In this document: positions 8,201 to 16,387 of the stretch, piece by piece | Layout: every line of letters begins with the position of its first letter | Numbering within the stretch: position 1 is the stretch's first letter | Origin: Bradyrhizobium sp. | GTDB lineage: Bacteria; Pseudomonadota; Alphaproteobacteria; Rhizobiales; Xanthobacteraceae | Direction: 5' to 3' | DNA: 33,052 bases | Assembly: GCF_030693485.1 (NCBI RefSeq) | Contig: NZ_JAUYAN010000028.1 | Location: 1 to 33,052 of the forward strand | Program-made: the position numbers and the translations under genes | The notes under the pieces: generated by a model | The model's input: the letters and a program-made list of their open reading frames with translations, nothing else | What the model was told of the DNA's origin: nothing | Databases searched by the model: none

Positions 8201-9294
8201 ACGCGAGTCCGGGTCCAAGTGTTGCGGGCCTCGATCTGGCGTCGATTCCGGACCGGATCCAGTCCGAGGTGCAGCGCGCGATCCAGCGCAGCATCAAGGG
8301 CGTCGAATATATCGCCTCATCCGGCCCGTCGCTGGGATCGACGCCGAAGGACATCCTGGCGGTCCGCGGCACCATGAACCTCTATCACTACCGCCCGATC
8401 GCGGACGAGATCTACCGCATACCGATCCTGATCGTGATGGCGACCACCAACCGCGGCTACATCCTCGACATGGTGCCCGGCCAGAGCTTCATCGAATTTC
8501 TGCTCAAGCGCGGCTACGACGTCTATATGCTGGACTGGACCGCGCCGAAGCCGGAAGAAAAAAGCCTGCGGATGGAGGACTACGTCCTCGATTTCATCCC
8601 GGATTGCATCCGCCGCGTGCAGCAGGATTCAGGCGAGACCGACGTCACGGTGATCGGTTACTGCTTCGGCGGCGTGCTGTCGCTGCTGTACGGTTCGATC
8701 TTCAACGACGGCCCGATGAAGAATCTGATCTGCTTCACCACGCCGATCGATTTTCGCGAGATGAAGCTGTTTTCGAATTTCTCGGACCGCCGCTATTTCG
8801 ACGTCGACCGGCTGGTCGACAGCATCGGCAATGTGCCGCCGGAAATGATCCTGTCGTCGTTCGAGATGCTGCGGCCGGCGTCGCGCGCCGCCAGCCAGGT
8901 GCAGTTGTGGGAAAACATCTGGAACGACGAATACGTCAAGGCCTACCGGATGATGGATCGCTGGGGCACCGACACCTTGCCGCTGGCCGGCGAGTATTTC
9001 CGCGCCATCACCAAGGACCTGATGTGGGACAACAAGCTGTTCAACGACACCATGTCGGTCGGCGGACGCGCGGCGGATATCTCGAAGATCAAGGTGCCGA
9101 TCCTGCACGCGGTGGCCGAGCACGATCACATCGTGCCCTATGAAGCGGCGAAACATCTGATCGCGAAGGTCGGTTCGACCGACAAGGAAGAGGTGATCCT
9201 GAAAGGTGGCCATGTCAGCGTCGTCGCCGGCGCCAACGCCATCAAGCGGCTGTGGCCGAAACTCGATTCATGGTTATGCGAGAGATCGATATGA
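8197..9294 (+). CDS. phaC: class III poly(3-hydroxyalkanoate) synthase PhaC
   Basis: A 365-residue synthase; class III PhaC is about 355 residues, class I nearly 600. The lipase-like box GYCFGG at 154-159 carries the catalytic Cys156, with Asp310 (AEHDHIVP) and His339 (GGHVSVVAG) completing the triad at the spacing expected for class III enzymes. It polymerises 3-hydroxyacyl-CoA on cytosolic granules and needs PhaE. The frame is open upstream, but ATG 8197 overlaps the phaE stop as ATGA and the protein then begins at the family's usual N-terminus. The following acetyltransferase also starts by an ATGA overlap, making a tight three-gene operon. Confidence 0.92.
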   Translation: MNASPGPSVAGLDLASIPDRIQSEVQRAIQRSIKGVEYIASSGPSLGSTPKDILAVRGTMNLYHYRPIADEIYRIPILIVMATTNRGYILDMVPGQSFIEFLLKRGYDVYMLDWTAPKPEEKSLRMEDYVLDFIPDCIRRVQQDSGETDVTVIGYCFGGVLSLLYGSIFNDGPMKNLICFTTPIDFREMKLFSNFSDRRYFDVDRLVDSIGNVPPEMILSSFEMLRPASRAASQVQLWENIWNDEYVKAYRMMDRWGTDTLPLAGEYFRAITKDLMWDNKLFNDTMSVGGRAADISKIKVPILHAVAEHDHIVPYEAAKHLIAKVGSTDKEEVILKGGHVSVVAGANAIKRLWPKLDSWLCERSI

Positions 9295-9887
9295 GCAGCG
9301 AGACCAGAACCTATCCGCGCCGCGTGCAGACCGAGGCCGGCGAGATCGAATTCCGCCTGATGGCGCAGGCCGACGAGGCCGCCGTGCTTGCCTTCGCGCA
9401 AAAACTGCCGGTGCATGATTTGCTGTTCCTGCCGCGCAACATCAGCGAGCCCAAGGTGCTCTCGGCCTGGGTCAAGGAGATCGAGCGCGGCGCCATCACC
9501 AGTATCCTGGCGGTGCAGGCGGGCAGGGTGGTCGGATGCGGCACCCTGGTGCGCGATCCCTGGTCGTGGTCGCCGCATGTCGGCGAAATCCGCAACGTGG
9601 TTTCATCCGATGTACGCGGCCAGGGGGTCGGCCGCGCGCTCTCGCAGGAGACGTTTGCTTTGGCTTTGGGCGCCGGCCTGGAAAAGCTGGTGGTGCAAAT
9701 GACCGTCGATCAGTCCGGCGCCATCGCAATCTTCGAGGGACTTGGCTTCAAGGCCGAGGCGCTGCTGCGCGACCATGTGAAGGACAGAGACGGCCGGAAC
9801 CACGATATCGTGGTGCTCGGGCACAATGTGGCGCAGGTCCGGGCCCAGCTGGAAGCCTATGGGCTGCCGGGGGCTGTGCAGCATTAA
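9291..9887 (+). CDS. GNAT-family N-acetyltransferase
   Basis: A 198-residue protein with the acetyl-CoA pyrophosphate loop RGQGVG (109-114) in VRGQGVGRALSQE, preceded by the core strand GEIRNVVSSD and followed by FEGLGFKAEALL, typical of GNAT motif B. I chose ATG 9291, whose ATGA overlaps the phaC stop and is preceded by AGAGA; ATGs at 9252 and 9276 lie inside phaC. The substrate is unknown: it could be a small molecule or a protein lysine or N-terminus. Tight coupling to phaE-phaC suggests a role linked to PHA metabolism, perhaps protein acetylation, but this is inference only. Confidence 0.85.
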   Translation: MSSETRTYPRRVQTEAGEIEFRLMAQADEAAVLAFAQKLPVHDLLFLPRNISEPKVLSAWVKEIERGAITSILAVQAGRVVGCGTLVRDPWSWSPHVGEIRNVVSSDVRGQGVGRALSQETFALALGAGLEKLVVQMTVDQSGAIAIFEGLGFKAEALLRDHVKDRDGRNHDIVVLGHNVAQVRAQLEAYGLPGAVQH

Positions 9888-9934
9888 GCAGGCTGGCGCC
9901 CGTTCCGCGGGCAAGTTAGCCAATTCTCCTACTC

Positions 9935-9987
9935 ATCACGAGATCGTGATATCGCATCGCACCATTGATGTTGCGTCGCACCATTAA
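9935..9987. promoter_or_regulatory. palindrome and direct repeats upstream of phasin gene
   Basis: A perfect inverted repeat ATCACGA-GA-TCGTGAT lies at 9935-9950. Two direct copies of GCRTCGCACCATTRA follow at 9954-9968 and 9973-9987, 19 bases apart. The second overlaps a possible -35 TTGCGT (9971-9976) with CATAGA 17 bases later. The arrangement suits a regulator such as the PHA repressor PhaR, but the identity of the binding protein is a guess. Confidence 0.4.
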
Positions 9988-10065
9988 CCGTGTCATAGAG
10001 AGATTGCCCCGGGCCAATCCGGACGGGGTGAGCCCATAGCTCAAACCTGAGGATGGAGAAACCCC

Positions 10066-10542
10066 ATGACCACCGAAACCAATTCCGTGCTGAACACCGT
10101 CAAGGAAGCCTTCGCGCCCGTCACCGAGGCGTTCACCAAGCTCCAGAACATGGAAGTTCCGGAAGCCGCCCGTGAGTTCGTGAAGCAGCAGACCGAGACC
10201 GCCAAGGTTCGCGCCGCCGACATCCATGCCGGTTCCGAGAAGGTGACCGCCGCGATCGAGACCGCCGTTGCCGGTTCGGTCTCCGAGGCCGCCAGGATCA
10301 GCCGCAATATCCAGAACGCGCTCTACCAGGACGCCGAGGCCTTCTTCGCCGGCATCGACAAGCTGGCTTCCGCCAAGTCGTTCAACGAAGCGGTCCAGAT
10401 CCAGTCCGACATGGTCCGCGCGCGCGGCGAAGTGTTCGTGTCGCGGGCGAAGGCCTCGACCGAGTATCTCGGCAAGCTCGTCGCCGACGGCGCCAGGACC
10501 GCTCAGGACAACTTCTCCAAGGTCTACACCAAGACCGCCTGA
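10066..10542 (+). CDS. phasin family granule-associated protein
   Basis: A 158-residue, almost wholly helical Ala/Glu/Lys/Val-rich protein without cysteine, signal peptide or membrane segment. It carries phasin-family features: an N-terminal VKEAFAPVTEAFTKLQNMEVPEAAREFV region, a central AAIETA-type helix and a C-terminal AQDNFSKVYTKTA. Phasins coat PHA granules and limit their size. GGATGGAG precedes the ATG. It lies 178 bases after the phaE-phaC-GNAT operon with its own operator-like upstream region and terminator, so it is probably a separately regulated, highly expressed single-gene unit. The product name is well supported; which of several phasins it is cannot be told. Confidence 0.9.
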   Translation: MTTETNSVLNTVKEAFAPVTEAFTKLQNMEVPEAAREFVKQQTETAKVRAADIHAGSEKVTAAIETAVAGSVSEAARISRNIQNALYQDAEAFFAGIDKLASAKSFNEAVQIQSDMVRARGEVFVSRAKASTEYLGKLVADGARTAQDNFSKVYTKTA

Positions 10543-10567
10543 TCGCATCTCCACCAGCCGATAATTC

Positions 10568-10596
10568 GAAGGCCCGCTTAGGCGGGCCTTCTTTTT
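10568..10596 (+). terminator. intrinsic terminator of the phasin gene
   Basis: A perfect 10-bp stem, GAAGGCCCGC (10568-10577) with GCGGGCCTTC (10582-10591), has a 4-base loop and is followed by TTTTT (10592-10596), 26 bases after the phasin stop. Confidence 0.9.
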
Positions 10597-10625
10597 GGGC
10601 GGGTGTCTCCATAGATCAAGCCAGA

Positions 10626-10728
10626 CCCTCATGGTGAGGAGGCGCTCTTGCGCCGTCTCGAACCATGAGAGCCCCGATGTTTCCATCCTTCGAGACGCGG
10701 CGAAGACGCCGCTCCTCAGGATGAGGAC
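10626..10728. repeat. family A paired half-unit repeat, locus 1
   Basis: A type I half-unit (CCCTCATGGTGAGGAG to CGAACCATGAG) is followed by an inverted type II half-unit (CATCCTTCGAGACG to CTCAGGATGAGG). Each half can fold on itself and the two halves can pair with each other. The repeat ends about 24 bases before the DUF445 start. Confidence 0.85.
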
Positions 10729-10751
10729 CTGTGCTCACCGCGAAAGCCTGC

Positions 10752-12038
10752 ATGTCCATGCCCGCCACCTTCTCCTTCGACTCCCCCGGCGACGCCGCCC
10801 GCGCGGCTGAGTTGCGGCGGATCAAGGCGCTGGCGACGCTGGTGCTGGTGGGCACGCTCGTGCTGTTCGTGACGGCGAAGGCGCTGCTGCCCGTGCATCC
10901 CGCCTTCGGCTTCGTCGCGGCGTTCGCGGAGGCCGCCACCATCGGCGGGCTCGCCGACTGGTACGCCGTGGTGGCGCTGTTCAAGCGACCGCTGGGCCTG
11001 CCGATCCCGCATACCGCGATCATCCAGAGCAATCAGCACCGCATCGCCGACAAGCTCGGCGAATTCATCGAGGTGCATTTTCTCGAAGCCGCGCCGGTCG
11101 AGGCCAAGCTGCGCCAGATCGATTTCGGCTCGTTCGTCGCCGACTGGCTGCGCGACCGCAAGCGCAGCGACGATCTCGCCCGCTTCGCGCTGCGGCTGCT
11201 GCCGGAAGCACTGTCGGCGACGGAAACCTCCGGCCTGATGGGCTTCATCACCCGCCGGATCACCACCCAGTTGCAGGAAATCGATCTGGCGCCGCTCGCC
11301 GCCGGCACGCTGCGCGGCTTCGTGCAGGAGGGACGGCACCAGGGCCTGCTCGACGACATCCTGCGCGTGGTGCATCAGTCGCTGACGCAAGCCGAAACCA
11401 TGGCGGTGATCCGGGAAAAAATCCGCGGCGAACTGCCGACACTGCTGAAGCTGTATCGTGCCGACAAGTTCCTGGTGAACCGGATCGTGGCGTCCGCGAC
11501 TACGTTCTTCGAGGAAGTGAAGAACGATCCGAAGCATCCGTTCCGCGACGAGTTCAATCGCATGCTGCTGTCGTTCGTCGACCGGCTCGGCACCGATCAG
11601 GCCTTCGCCGATCGCATCGACGGCCTGAAGCGCGACCTGCTGGCGCGTCCCGAGCTCGGCGACCTCGCGCGCAACATCTGGTCGAACGCGCGATCCTTCA
11701 TCGAGCGCAGCGCTTCCGGCGAGACCCAGGTGCTGCAGCAGCATCTGGCCGGAATGTTCGTGAAGGCCGGCGAGACGCTGGCGGCCGATGCCGAGCTGCG
11801 CGCCGAAATCAACCAGGGCCTCGTCGCCGTGCTCAGAAGTTTCATCGCCGATCAGAAGAGCGGCGTGTCGAGTTTCATCTCCGATCAGGTCAAGAGCTGG
11901 GATATGGGCCAGCTGATTGCGCTGATCGAAATCAACATCGGCAAGGACCTCCAATACATCCGCTTCAACGGCGCGCTGATCGGCGGGCTTGCCGGATTGA
12001 CGCTTTACACCGTGGAATTACTGCTCCGGATGCTGTGA
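10752..12038 (+). CDS. DUF445 family membrane protein
   Basis: A 428-residue protein counted from ATG 10752 (a further ATG is at 10758; GTG 10731 is also in frame). An N-terminal hydrophobic segment (LATLVLVGTLVLFVTAKALL) and the conserved DUF445 core FAEAATIGGLADWYAVVALF, followed by KRPLGLPIPHTAII, are clear. A long, mostly helical, charged region follows, and a C-terminal hydrophobic segment (IGGLAGLTLYTVELLL) ends the chain. Such proteins (YjiN-like) are inner-membrane-anchored and of unknown function. There is no convincing ribosome binding site, and the start lies directly downstream of a family A repeat. No functional partner is evident in the neighbourhood. Confidence 0.88.
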   Translation: MSMPATFSFDSPGDAARAAELRRIKALATLVLVGTLVLFVTAKALLPVHPAFGFVAAFAEAATIGGLADWYAVVALFKRPLGLPIPHTAIIQSNQHRIADKLGEFIEVHFLEAAPVEAKLRQIDFGSFVADWLRDRKRSDDLARFALRLLPEALSATETSGLMGFITRRITTQLQEIDLAPLAAGTLRGFVQEGRHQGLLDDILRVVHQSLTQAETMAVIREKIRGELPTLLKLYRADKFLVNRIVASATTFFEEVKNDPKHPFRDEFNRMLLSFVDRLGTDQAFADRIDGLKRDLLARPELGDLARNIWSNARSFIERSASGETQVLQQHLAGMFVKAGETLAADAELRAEINQGLVAVLRSFIADQKSGVSSFISDQVKSWDMGQLIALIEINIGKDLQYIRFNGALIGGLAGLTLYTVELLLRML

Positions 12039-12235
12039 CTAAATAATCACTCAGTTCCTTTTAAGTGTGGCGGCCTATTGTCCCGGGGCGGGTCAGCCGC
12101 TTGAATGACGGAATCAGCGCCATAGCTTGCTTCAAGTGACGTTGCGCTGCGGAACGATTTTGCGAGGTTTGCGTATTCCTAGGGTCGACAGGCCGGCTGC
12201 CAGATTGAAAGGGGCCGGCTCAGAGAGGAGCTATG

Positions 12236-13006
12236 ATGTCCGCGACTACCCAGACGCTGCGCGCGCCGTCCAAAACCCTGATGTTCATGGAGGGGCGCGC
12301 CCTTCACGAGTTTGGCGCCTTTCTCGGCGCCCTCCCGCTGCTCAGCCTTGCGCCCAGGGGTGACGGTCATCCGGTGCTGGTGGTGCCCGGGCTGGTTGCC
12401 TCGGACACCTCGACGCGGCCGCTGCGCAGCTTCCTGGAGAACCGCGGCTACGCGGTCAGCGGCTGGCGGCAAGGCCGCAATCTCGGCCTGCGCCATGGCG
12501 TGCAGCACGCGATGGTCGACCTGGTGCATGAGTTGAACGACACCCACGGCCGCAAGATCAGCCTGGTCGGGTGGAGCCTTGGCGGTCTTTATGCGCGGCA
12601 GCTCGCAAAGGTGATGCCGGATCGCGTGCGCTCGGTGATCACGCTTGGCAGTCCGTTCGCGGCCGGTCCGAAGGCGACCAACGCCTGGCGGGTATATGAG
12701 ATGGCCAGCGGCCGCAGCGCCGAGGAAGAGGATCACCGGTTCGGCGGATCGCTCGCGGAAACACCGCCGGTGCCGACCACCGCGATCTTCAGCCGCACCG
12801 ACGGCATCTGCGCCTGGCAGGGCTGTATGGAAAAGACCTCGGCGACATCGGAAAGCATCGAGGTCGAAAGCAGCCATTGCGGCATGGGACATCACCCCGC
12901 CGTGGTTTACGCCGTGGCCGATCGGCTGGCGCAGGCGGAAGGCCAGTGGGCGCCGTTCCAGCGTAACGGCTGGCGCAGCATGGTCTATCCCGACCCGCAC
13001 CGGTAG
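12236..13006 (+). CDS. alpha/beta hydrolase, paralogue of the gene at 1-573
   Basis: A 256-residue hydrolase. ATG 12236 is preferred over ATG 12233 because GGAG at 12227-12230 is then 5 bases away. Seen: strand and oxyanion region VLVVPGL (47-53), GYAVSGWRQGRN (71-82), nucleophile elbow GWSLGG (112-117, Ser114), Asp189 in SRTDG and His214 in SSHCG. There is no signal peptide. It is clearly homologous to the truncated protein at the window start (SLVGWSLGG, TLGSPFA, KATNA/RATNA). It resembles lipase- or PGAP1-like hydrolases; substrate unknown. About 197 bases upstream are gene-free with no clear promoter. Confidence 0.85.
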   Translation: MSATTQTLRAPSKTLMFMEGRALHEFGAFLGALPLLSLAPRGDGHPVLVVPGLVASDTSTRPLRSFLENRGYAVSGWRQGRNLGLRHGVQHAMVDLVHELNDTHGRKISLVGWSLGGLYARQLAKVMPDRVRSVITLGSPFAAGPKATNAWRVYEMASGRSAEEEDHRFGGSLAETPPVPTTAIFSRTDGICAWQGCMEKTSATSESIEVESSHCGMGHHPAVVYAVADRLAQAEGQWAPFQRNGWRSMVYPDPHR

Positions 13007-13013
13007 GTACCGT

Positions 13014-13143
13014 CATCCTTCGAGACGCATCGCCGTTGGCGATGCTCCTCAGGATGAGGACCGTTGATTCCTGACGGCCCGGCGAGCGACTGCCGATCCC
13101 TCATGGTGAGGAGCGCGTCTTCGCGCGTCTCGAACCATGAGAG
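13014..13143. repeat. family A paired half-unit repeat, locus 2
   Basis: Here the order is reversed: an inverted type II half-unit (13014-13060) comes first, then a type I half-unit (13097-13143), separated by about 36 bases of unrelated sequence. It lies between the hydrolase stop and paaX. Confidence 0.85.
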
Positions 13144-13194
13144 CCCGGCTTGCCGACGTTGTCGCGACTCCCGAAAACGCGGTAAGCCTTGCGC

Positions 13195-14064
13195 ATGCCG
13201 CAGCCGCTTGCCCGTATCATCGATCAGCTGAAGCGCGAACCCTCGCGCACCGGCTCCATCGTCATCACGGTGTTCGGCGACGCCATCGTGCCGCGCGGCG
13301 GCTCGGTCTGGCTCGGCACGCTGCTGGAATTTTTCAAGGTACTCGACATCGACAGCGGCGTGGTGCGCACCGCGATGTCGCGGCTTGCGGCCGACGGCTG
13401 GCTCGAGCGCGACAAGGTCGGCCGCAACAGCTTTTACCGGCTGGCGGGGAAGGGACGGCAGACCTTCGATGCCGCAACCCGGCACATCTATGATCCGCAA
13501 CCCGCCGAATGGACCGGACGCTTCGAACTGCTGCTGATCGGCAACGGCGAAGATCGCGACGCCGCCCGCGAGGCGCTGAAGAATGCCGGCTTCGGCAGCC
13601 CGCTGCCGGGGGTGTGGGTTGCGCCGTCGGGCGTGCCGATCCCTGGCGAAGCCGCATCCGCCATCCGTCTGGAAGTTTCCGCCGAGGACGACAGCGGCCG
13701 CCGCCTGCTCAGCGAGAGCTGGCCGCTGCATCGCACCGCCGACGCCTATCTGAAGTTCATGAAGACGTTTGCGCCGTTGCGGACCTGGGTCGGCCGCCGC
13801 GAGCGGATGCCGGATATCGACGCCTTCACGGCGCGGATTCTGCTGATCCATCATTACCGGCGGGTGGTGCTGCGCGACCCGCTGTTGCCGCCGGCCTTGC
13901 TGCCGGCGGACTGGCCGGGCCGAGCCGCCCGAAACCTCTGCGGCGAGATCTATCGCGGGCTGCTTCCCGCGTCCGAACAATGGCTTGACCGCAACGCAAC
14001 TGATCCCGCGGGGCCGCTTCCCGCGGCCGGCAAGGAACTGGCGCGCCGGTTCGCCGATACGTAA
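13195..14064 (+). CDS. paaX: PaaX-type phenylacetate-responsive transcriptional regulator
   Basis: A 289-residue protein of PaaX length (about 300). The N-terminal winged-helix region covers about 15-90 (SIVITVFGDAIVPRGGSVWL, VVRTAMSRLAADGWL, GRNSFYRLAGKG), followed by the PaaX central and C-terminal domains (WTGRFELLLIG; ILLIHHYRRVVLRDPLLP). PaaX represses paa genes and is released by phenylacetyl-CoA. The gene directly precedes paaA in the same direction (70-base gap with a dyad), which strongly supports the assignment. ATG 13195 was chosen over TTG 13189. No strong ribosome binding site is visible. Confidence 0.9.
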   Translation: MPQPLARIIDQLKREPSRTGSIVITVFGDAIVPRGGSVWLGTLLEFFKVLDIDSGVVRTAMSRLAADGWLERDKVGRNSFYRLAGKGRQTFDAATRHIYDPQPAEWTGRFELLLIGNGEDRDAAREALKNAGFGSPLPGVWVAPSGVPIPGEAASAIRLEVSAEDDSGRRLLSESWPLHRTADAYLKFMKTFAPLRTWVGRRERMPDIDAFTARILLIHHYRRVVLRDPLLPPALLPADWPGRAARNLCGEIYRGLLPASEQWLDRNATDPAGPLPAAGKELARRFADT

Positions 14065-14072
14065 TTATGTTA

Positions 14073-14101
14073 CAAGAATGTGTTGAGTTTTACATGTCTT
14101 G
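14073..14101. promoter_or_regulatory. dyad in paaX-paaA gap, candidate PaaX operator / paaA promoter
   Basis: CAAGAATGT (14073-14081) and ACATGTCTTG (14092-14101) form an inverted repeat with a single-base gap in one arm. A possible promoter, TTGAGT (14083-14088) with TATGTT 16 bases later, overlaps the dyad. A repressor bound here would block paaA transcription. Assignment to PaaX is inferred from position only. Confidence 0.4.
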
Positions 14102-14134
14102 ATATATGTTGGAATCGTTCCAGGGAGACCGCCC

Positions 14135-15127
14135 ATGTATACGCAGGCGCTCAACACGTCCGATGCGGATGACCGCCCTGTCGAGGACGCCACGCGCGCC
14201 GCGGCATTTCAGGCGCGCATCGATGCCGAGGAGCGCATCGAGCCGAATGACTGGATGCCGGCGGCCTATCGCAAGACGCTGACGCGGCAGATCTCGCAGC
14301 ACGCCCATTCCGAAATCGTCGGCATGCTCCCCGAGGGCAACTGGATCACCCGCGCGCCATCGCTGCGCCGCAAGGCAGCACTGCTCGCCAAGGTGCAGGA
14401 CGAATGCGGCCACGGGCTCTATCTCTACGCCGCGGCCGAGACCCTCGGCGCCTCGCGCGAGGAACTGGTCGACCTGATGCTGGCAGGCAAGGCCAAGTAT
14501 TCCTCGATCTTCAACTATCCGACCCTGACCTGGGCCGACATCGGAACGATCGGCTGGCTGGTCGATGGCGCCGCCATCATGAACCAGATTCCGCTGTGCC
14601 GCTGTTCCTACGGTCCCTATGCGCGCGCCATGATCCGGGTCTGCAAGGAAGAATCCTTTCACCAGCGCCAGGGTTTCGAGATCATGGTGACGCTGGCGCG
14701 CGGCTCGGAAGAGCAGAAGGCGATGGCGCAGGATGCGCTGAACCGCTGGTGGTGGCCGGTGCTGATGATGTTCGGGCCGCCCGATCAGGCCAGCCAGCAC
14801 GGCGATACCTCGACCAGGTGGAAGATCAAGCGCTTCTCCAATGACGAACTGCGCCAGAAATTCGTCGATGCCACGGTGCCGCAGGCACAGTATCTCGGCC
14901 TCACCATTCCCGATCCCGGCATGAAGCAGAACGAAGCCGGTAATTGGGAATACAGCGCGATCGACTGGGACGAGTTCAAACAGGTGCTGGCCGGCAACGG
15001 CCCGTGCAACCGCGACCGGCTGGCGGCGCGCCGCAAGGCGCATGACGAGGGCGCCTGGGTGCGCGAAGCTGCGGAGGCCTACGCCGAAAAACGCAGGCAT
15101 CGCCAAACCGCGCAAGCTGCCGAATAG
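14135..15127 (+). CDS. paaA: 1,2-phenylacetyl-CoA epoxidase, catalytic subunit PaaA
   Basis: A 330-residue protein of standard PaaA length. It is the diiron oxygenase subunit that epoxidises the ring of phenylacetyl-CoA. Two ExxH iron-ligand motifs are visible, Glu90/His93 ([11 protein letters not shown]) and Glu173/His176 ([10 protein letters not shown]), plus Glu60 in HSEIVG. The signature [20 protein letters not shown] occurs at 38-57. I chose ATG 14135, with AGGGAG upstream, over an in-frame ATG at 14099. It heads paaABCDE, 16 bases before paaB, and follows paaX. The reaction uses electrons delivered by PaaE, and PaaC is the structural partner. Confidence 0.97.
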   Translation: MYTQALNTSDADDRPVEDATRAAAFQARIDAEERIEPNDWMPAAYRKTLTRQISQHAHSEIVGMLPEGNWITRAPSLRRKAALLAKVQDECGHGLYLYAAAETLGASREELVDLMLAGKAKYSSIFNYPTLTWADIGTIGWLVDGAAIMNQIPLCRCSYGPYARAMIRVCKEESFHQRQGFEIMVTLARGSEEQKAMAQDALNRWWWPVLMMFGPPDQASQHGDTSTRWKIKRFSNDELRQKFVDATVPQAQYLGLTIPDPGMKQNEAGNWEYSAIDWDEFKQVLAGNGPCNRDRLAARRKAHDEGAWVREAAEAYAEKRRHRQTAQAAE

Positions 15128-15143
15128 GGATCCGGAGACGATC

Positions 15144-15431
15144 ATGGCCACGCCAAATACGCCGCTCTGGGAAGTCTTCATCCGCAGCCGCAACGGGCTC
15201 GCCCACAAACACGTCGGCTCGCTGCATGCCTCCGACACCACCATGGCCTTGCAGGCCGCGCGCGACCTCTACACCCGCCGCGGCGAGGGGTTGTCGATCT
15301 GGGTGGTGCCGTCGAGCGCGATCACGGCTTCCGATCCGTCCGAGAAAGGCATGATGTTCGAGCCGGCGGAATCCAAGATCTACCGGCACCCGACGTTTTA
15401 CGAGGTGCCGGATGAAGTCGGGCATATGTGA
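15144..15431 (+). CDS. paaB: 1,2-phenylacetyl-CoA epoxidase subunit PaaB
   Basis: A 95-residue protein matching PaaB in size and sequence features: PLWEVFIRSRNGLAHKHVGS at the N-terminus, then MALQAARDLYTRR and a C-terminal PTFYEVPDEVGHM. PaaB is a small bridging subunit that links PaaAC heterodimers. The start at 15144 has GGAGA about 7 bases upstream; an open frame extends into paaA but is not coding there. It is followed not by paaC directly but by a 180-base gap holding a family A repeat, which is unusual for this operon. Confidence 0.96.
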   Translation: MATPNTPLWEVFIRSRNGLAHKHVGSLHASDTTMALQAARDLYTRRGEGLSIWVVPSSAITASDPSEKGMMFEPAESKIYRHPTFYEVPDEVGHM

Positions 15432-15462
15432 CGTCGCAGGACCGCGGCGTCAGCAAATACAG

Positions 15463-15581
15463 CCCTCATCCTGAGGAGTTCCGTATCTTTGCGGGGCGTC
15501 TCGAAGGATGGCGGCGAGGAAATGAGTTGCGGCCATCCTTCGAGACGCATGCCCGAGAGGGGCGCGCTCCTCAGGATGAGG
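15463..15581. repeat. family A paired half-unit repeat, locus 3, inside the paa operon
   Basis: Two type II half-units face each other: CCCTCATCCTGAGGAG to CGAAGGATGG, then GCCATCCTTCGAGACG to CTCAGGATGAGG. It fills most of the paaB-paaC gap and can form a large inverted-repeat hairpin in the operon mRNA. Confidence 0.85.
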
Positions 15582-15610
15582 TCGGAAATTGAACGGGCGA
15601 GTTCTTGAAC

Positions 15611-16387
15611 ATGGCCATCGCATCCATCACCGTCTCCGAAACGCCGCTGGTGCTGTATACGCTGCGCCGCGCCGACGATGCGCTGATTCTCGGGCACCGG
15701 CTGTCGGAATGGTGCGGTCACGCGCCGATGCTGGAAGAGGATATGGCGCTCGCCAATATGGGCCTCGACCTGCTCGGCCAGGCGCGCGAACTGTATTCCT
15801 ATGCGGCCCGGGTCGAAGGCAAGGGCAACGACGAGGACAAGTTCGCCTATCTGCGCGACGTCAGGCAGTATCGCAATCTGCTGCTGCTGGAGCAGCCGAA
15901 CGGCGATTTCGCCCGCACCATGGTGCGGCAGTTTTTCTACTCGGCCTTCGCCGATCTCTATTGGCGCGCGATGATGAAATCAGCCGATGCGACGCTGGCC
16001 GCGATTGCGGCGAAATCCGAAAAGGAAAGCGCGTATCATTTGCGGCATTCGTCGGAATGGATCGTCCGGCTCGGCGACGGCACCGAACAGAGCCACGCCC
16101 GCGCGCAGACCGCGATCGATCATCTCTGGGCCTTTACCGGCGAAATGTTCGAGGTGGACGCCAGTGAGCGGGCCCTGATCGACGCCGGCGTGGCCGTCGC
16201 TCCCGCCAGCCTGCGTCCGCAATGGCTGAAAACCGTTGCCGGTGTCGTGGGCGAAGCGACGCTGGCTCTGCCGAAAAGCGACTGGATGCAACAGGGCGGC
16301 CGCGAAGGGCGGCACAGCGAGCATCTCGGCCATTTGCTCAGCGAACTGCAGTCGATGCCGCGGACCTTTCCGGGGGCCGTATGGTGA
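15611..16387 (+). CDS. paaC: 1,2-phenylacetyl-CoA epoxidase subunit PaaC
   Basis: A 258-residue protein of PaaC size. Typical features are TPLVLYTLRRADDALILGHR at the N-terminus, WCGHAPMLEEDMALANMGLD, LGQARELYSYAA and RHSSEWIVRLGDGT. PaaC has the PaaA fold but is the non-catalytic structural subunit needed for a soluble, active PaaAC core. ATG 15611 is preferred over TTG 15605. The Shine-Dalgarno region is poor, perhaps because the gene follows the repeat. Its TGA overlaps the paaD start (ATGGTGA), indicating translational coupling. Confidence 0.96.
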   Translation: MAIASITVSETPLVLYTLRRADDALILGHRLSEWCGHAPMLEEDMALANMGLDLLGQARELYSYAARVEGKGNDEDKFAYLRDVRQYRNLLLLEQPNGDFARTMVRQFFYSAFADLYWRAMMKSADATLAAIAAKSEKESAYHLRHSSEWIVRLGDGTEQSHARAQTAIDHLWAFTGEMFEVDASERALIDAGVAVAPASLRPQWLKTVAGVVGEATLALPKSDWMQQGGREGRHSEHLGHLLSELQSMPRTFPGAVW

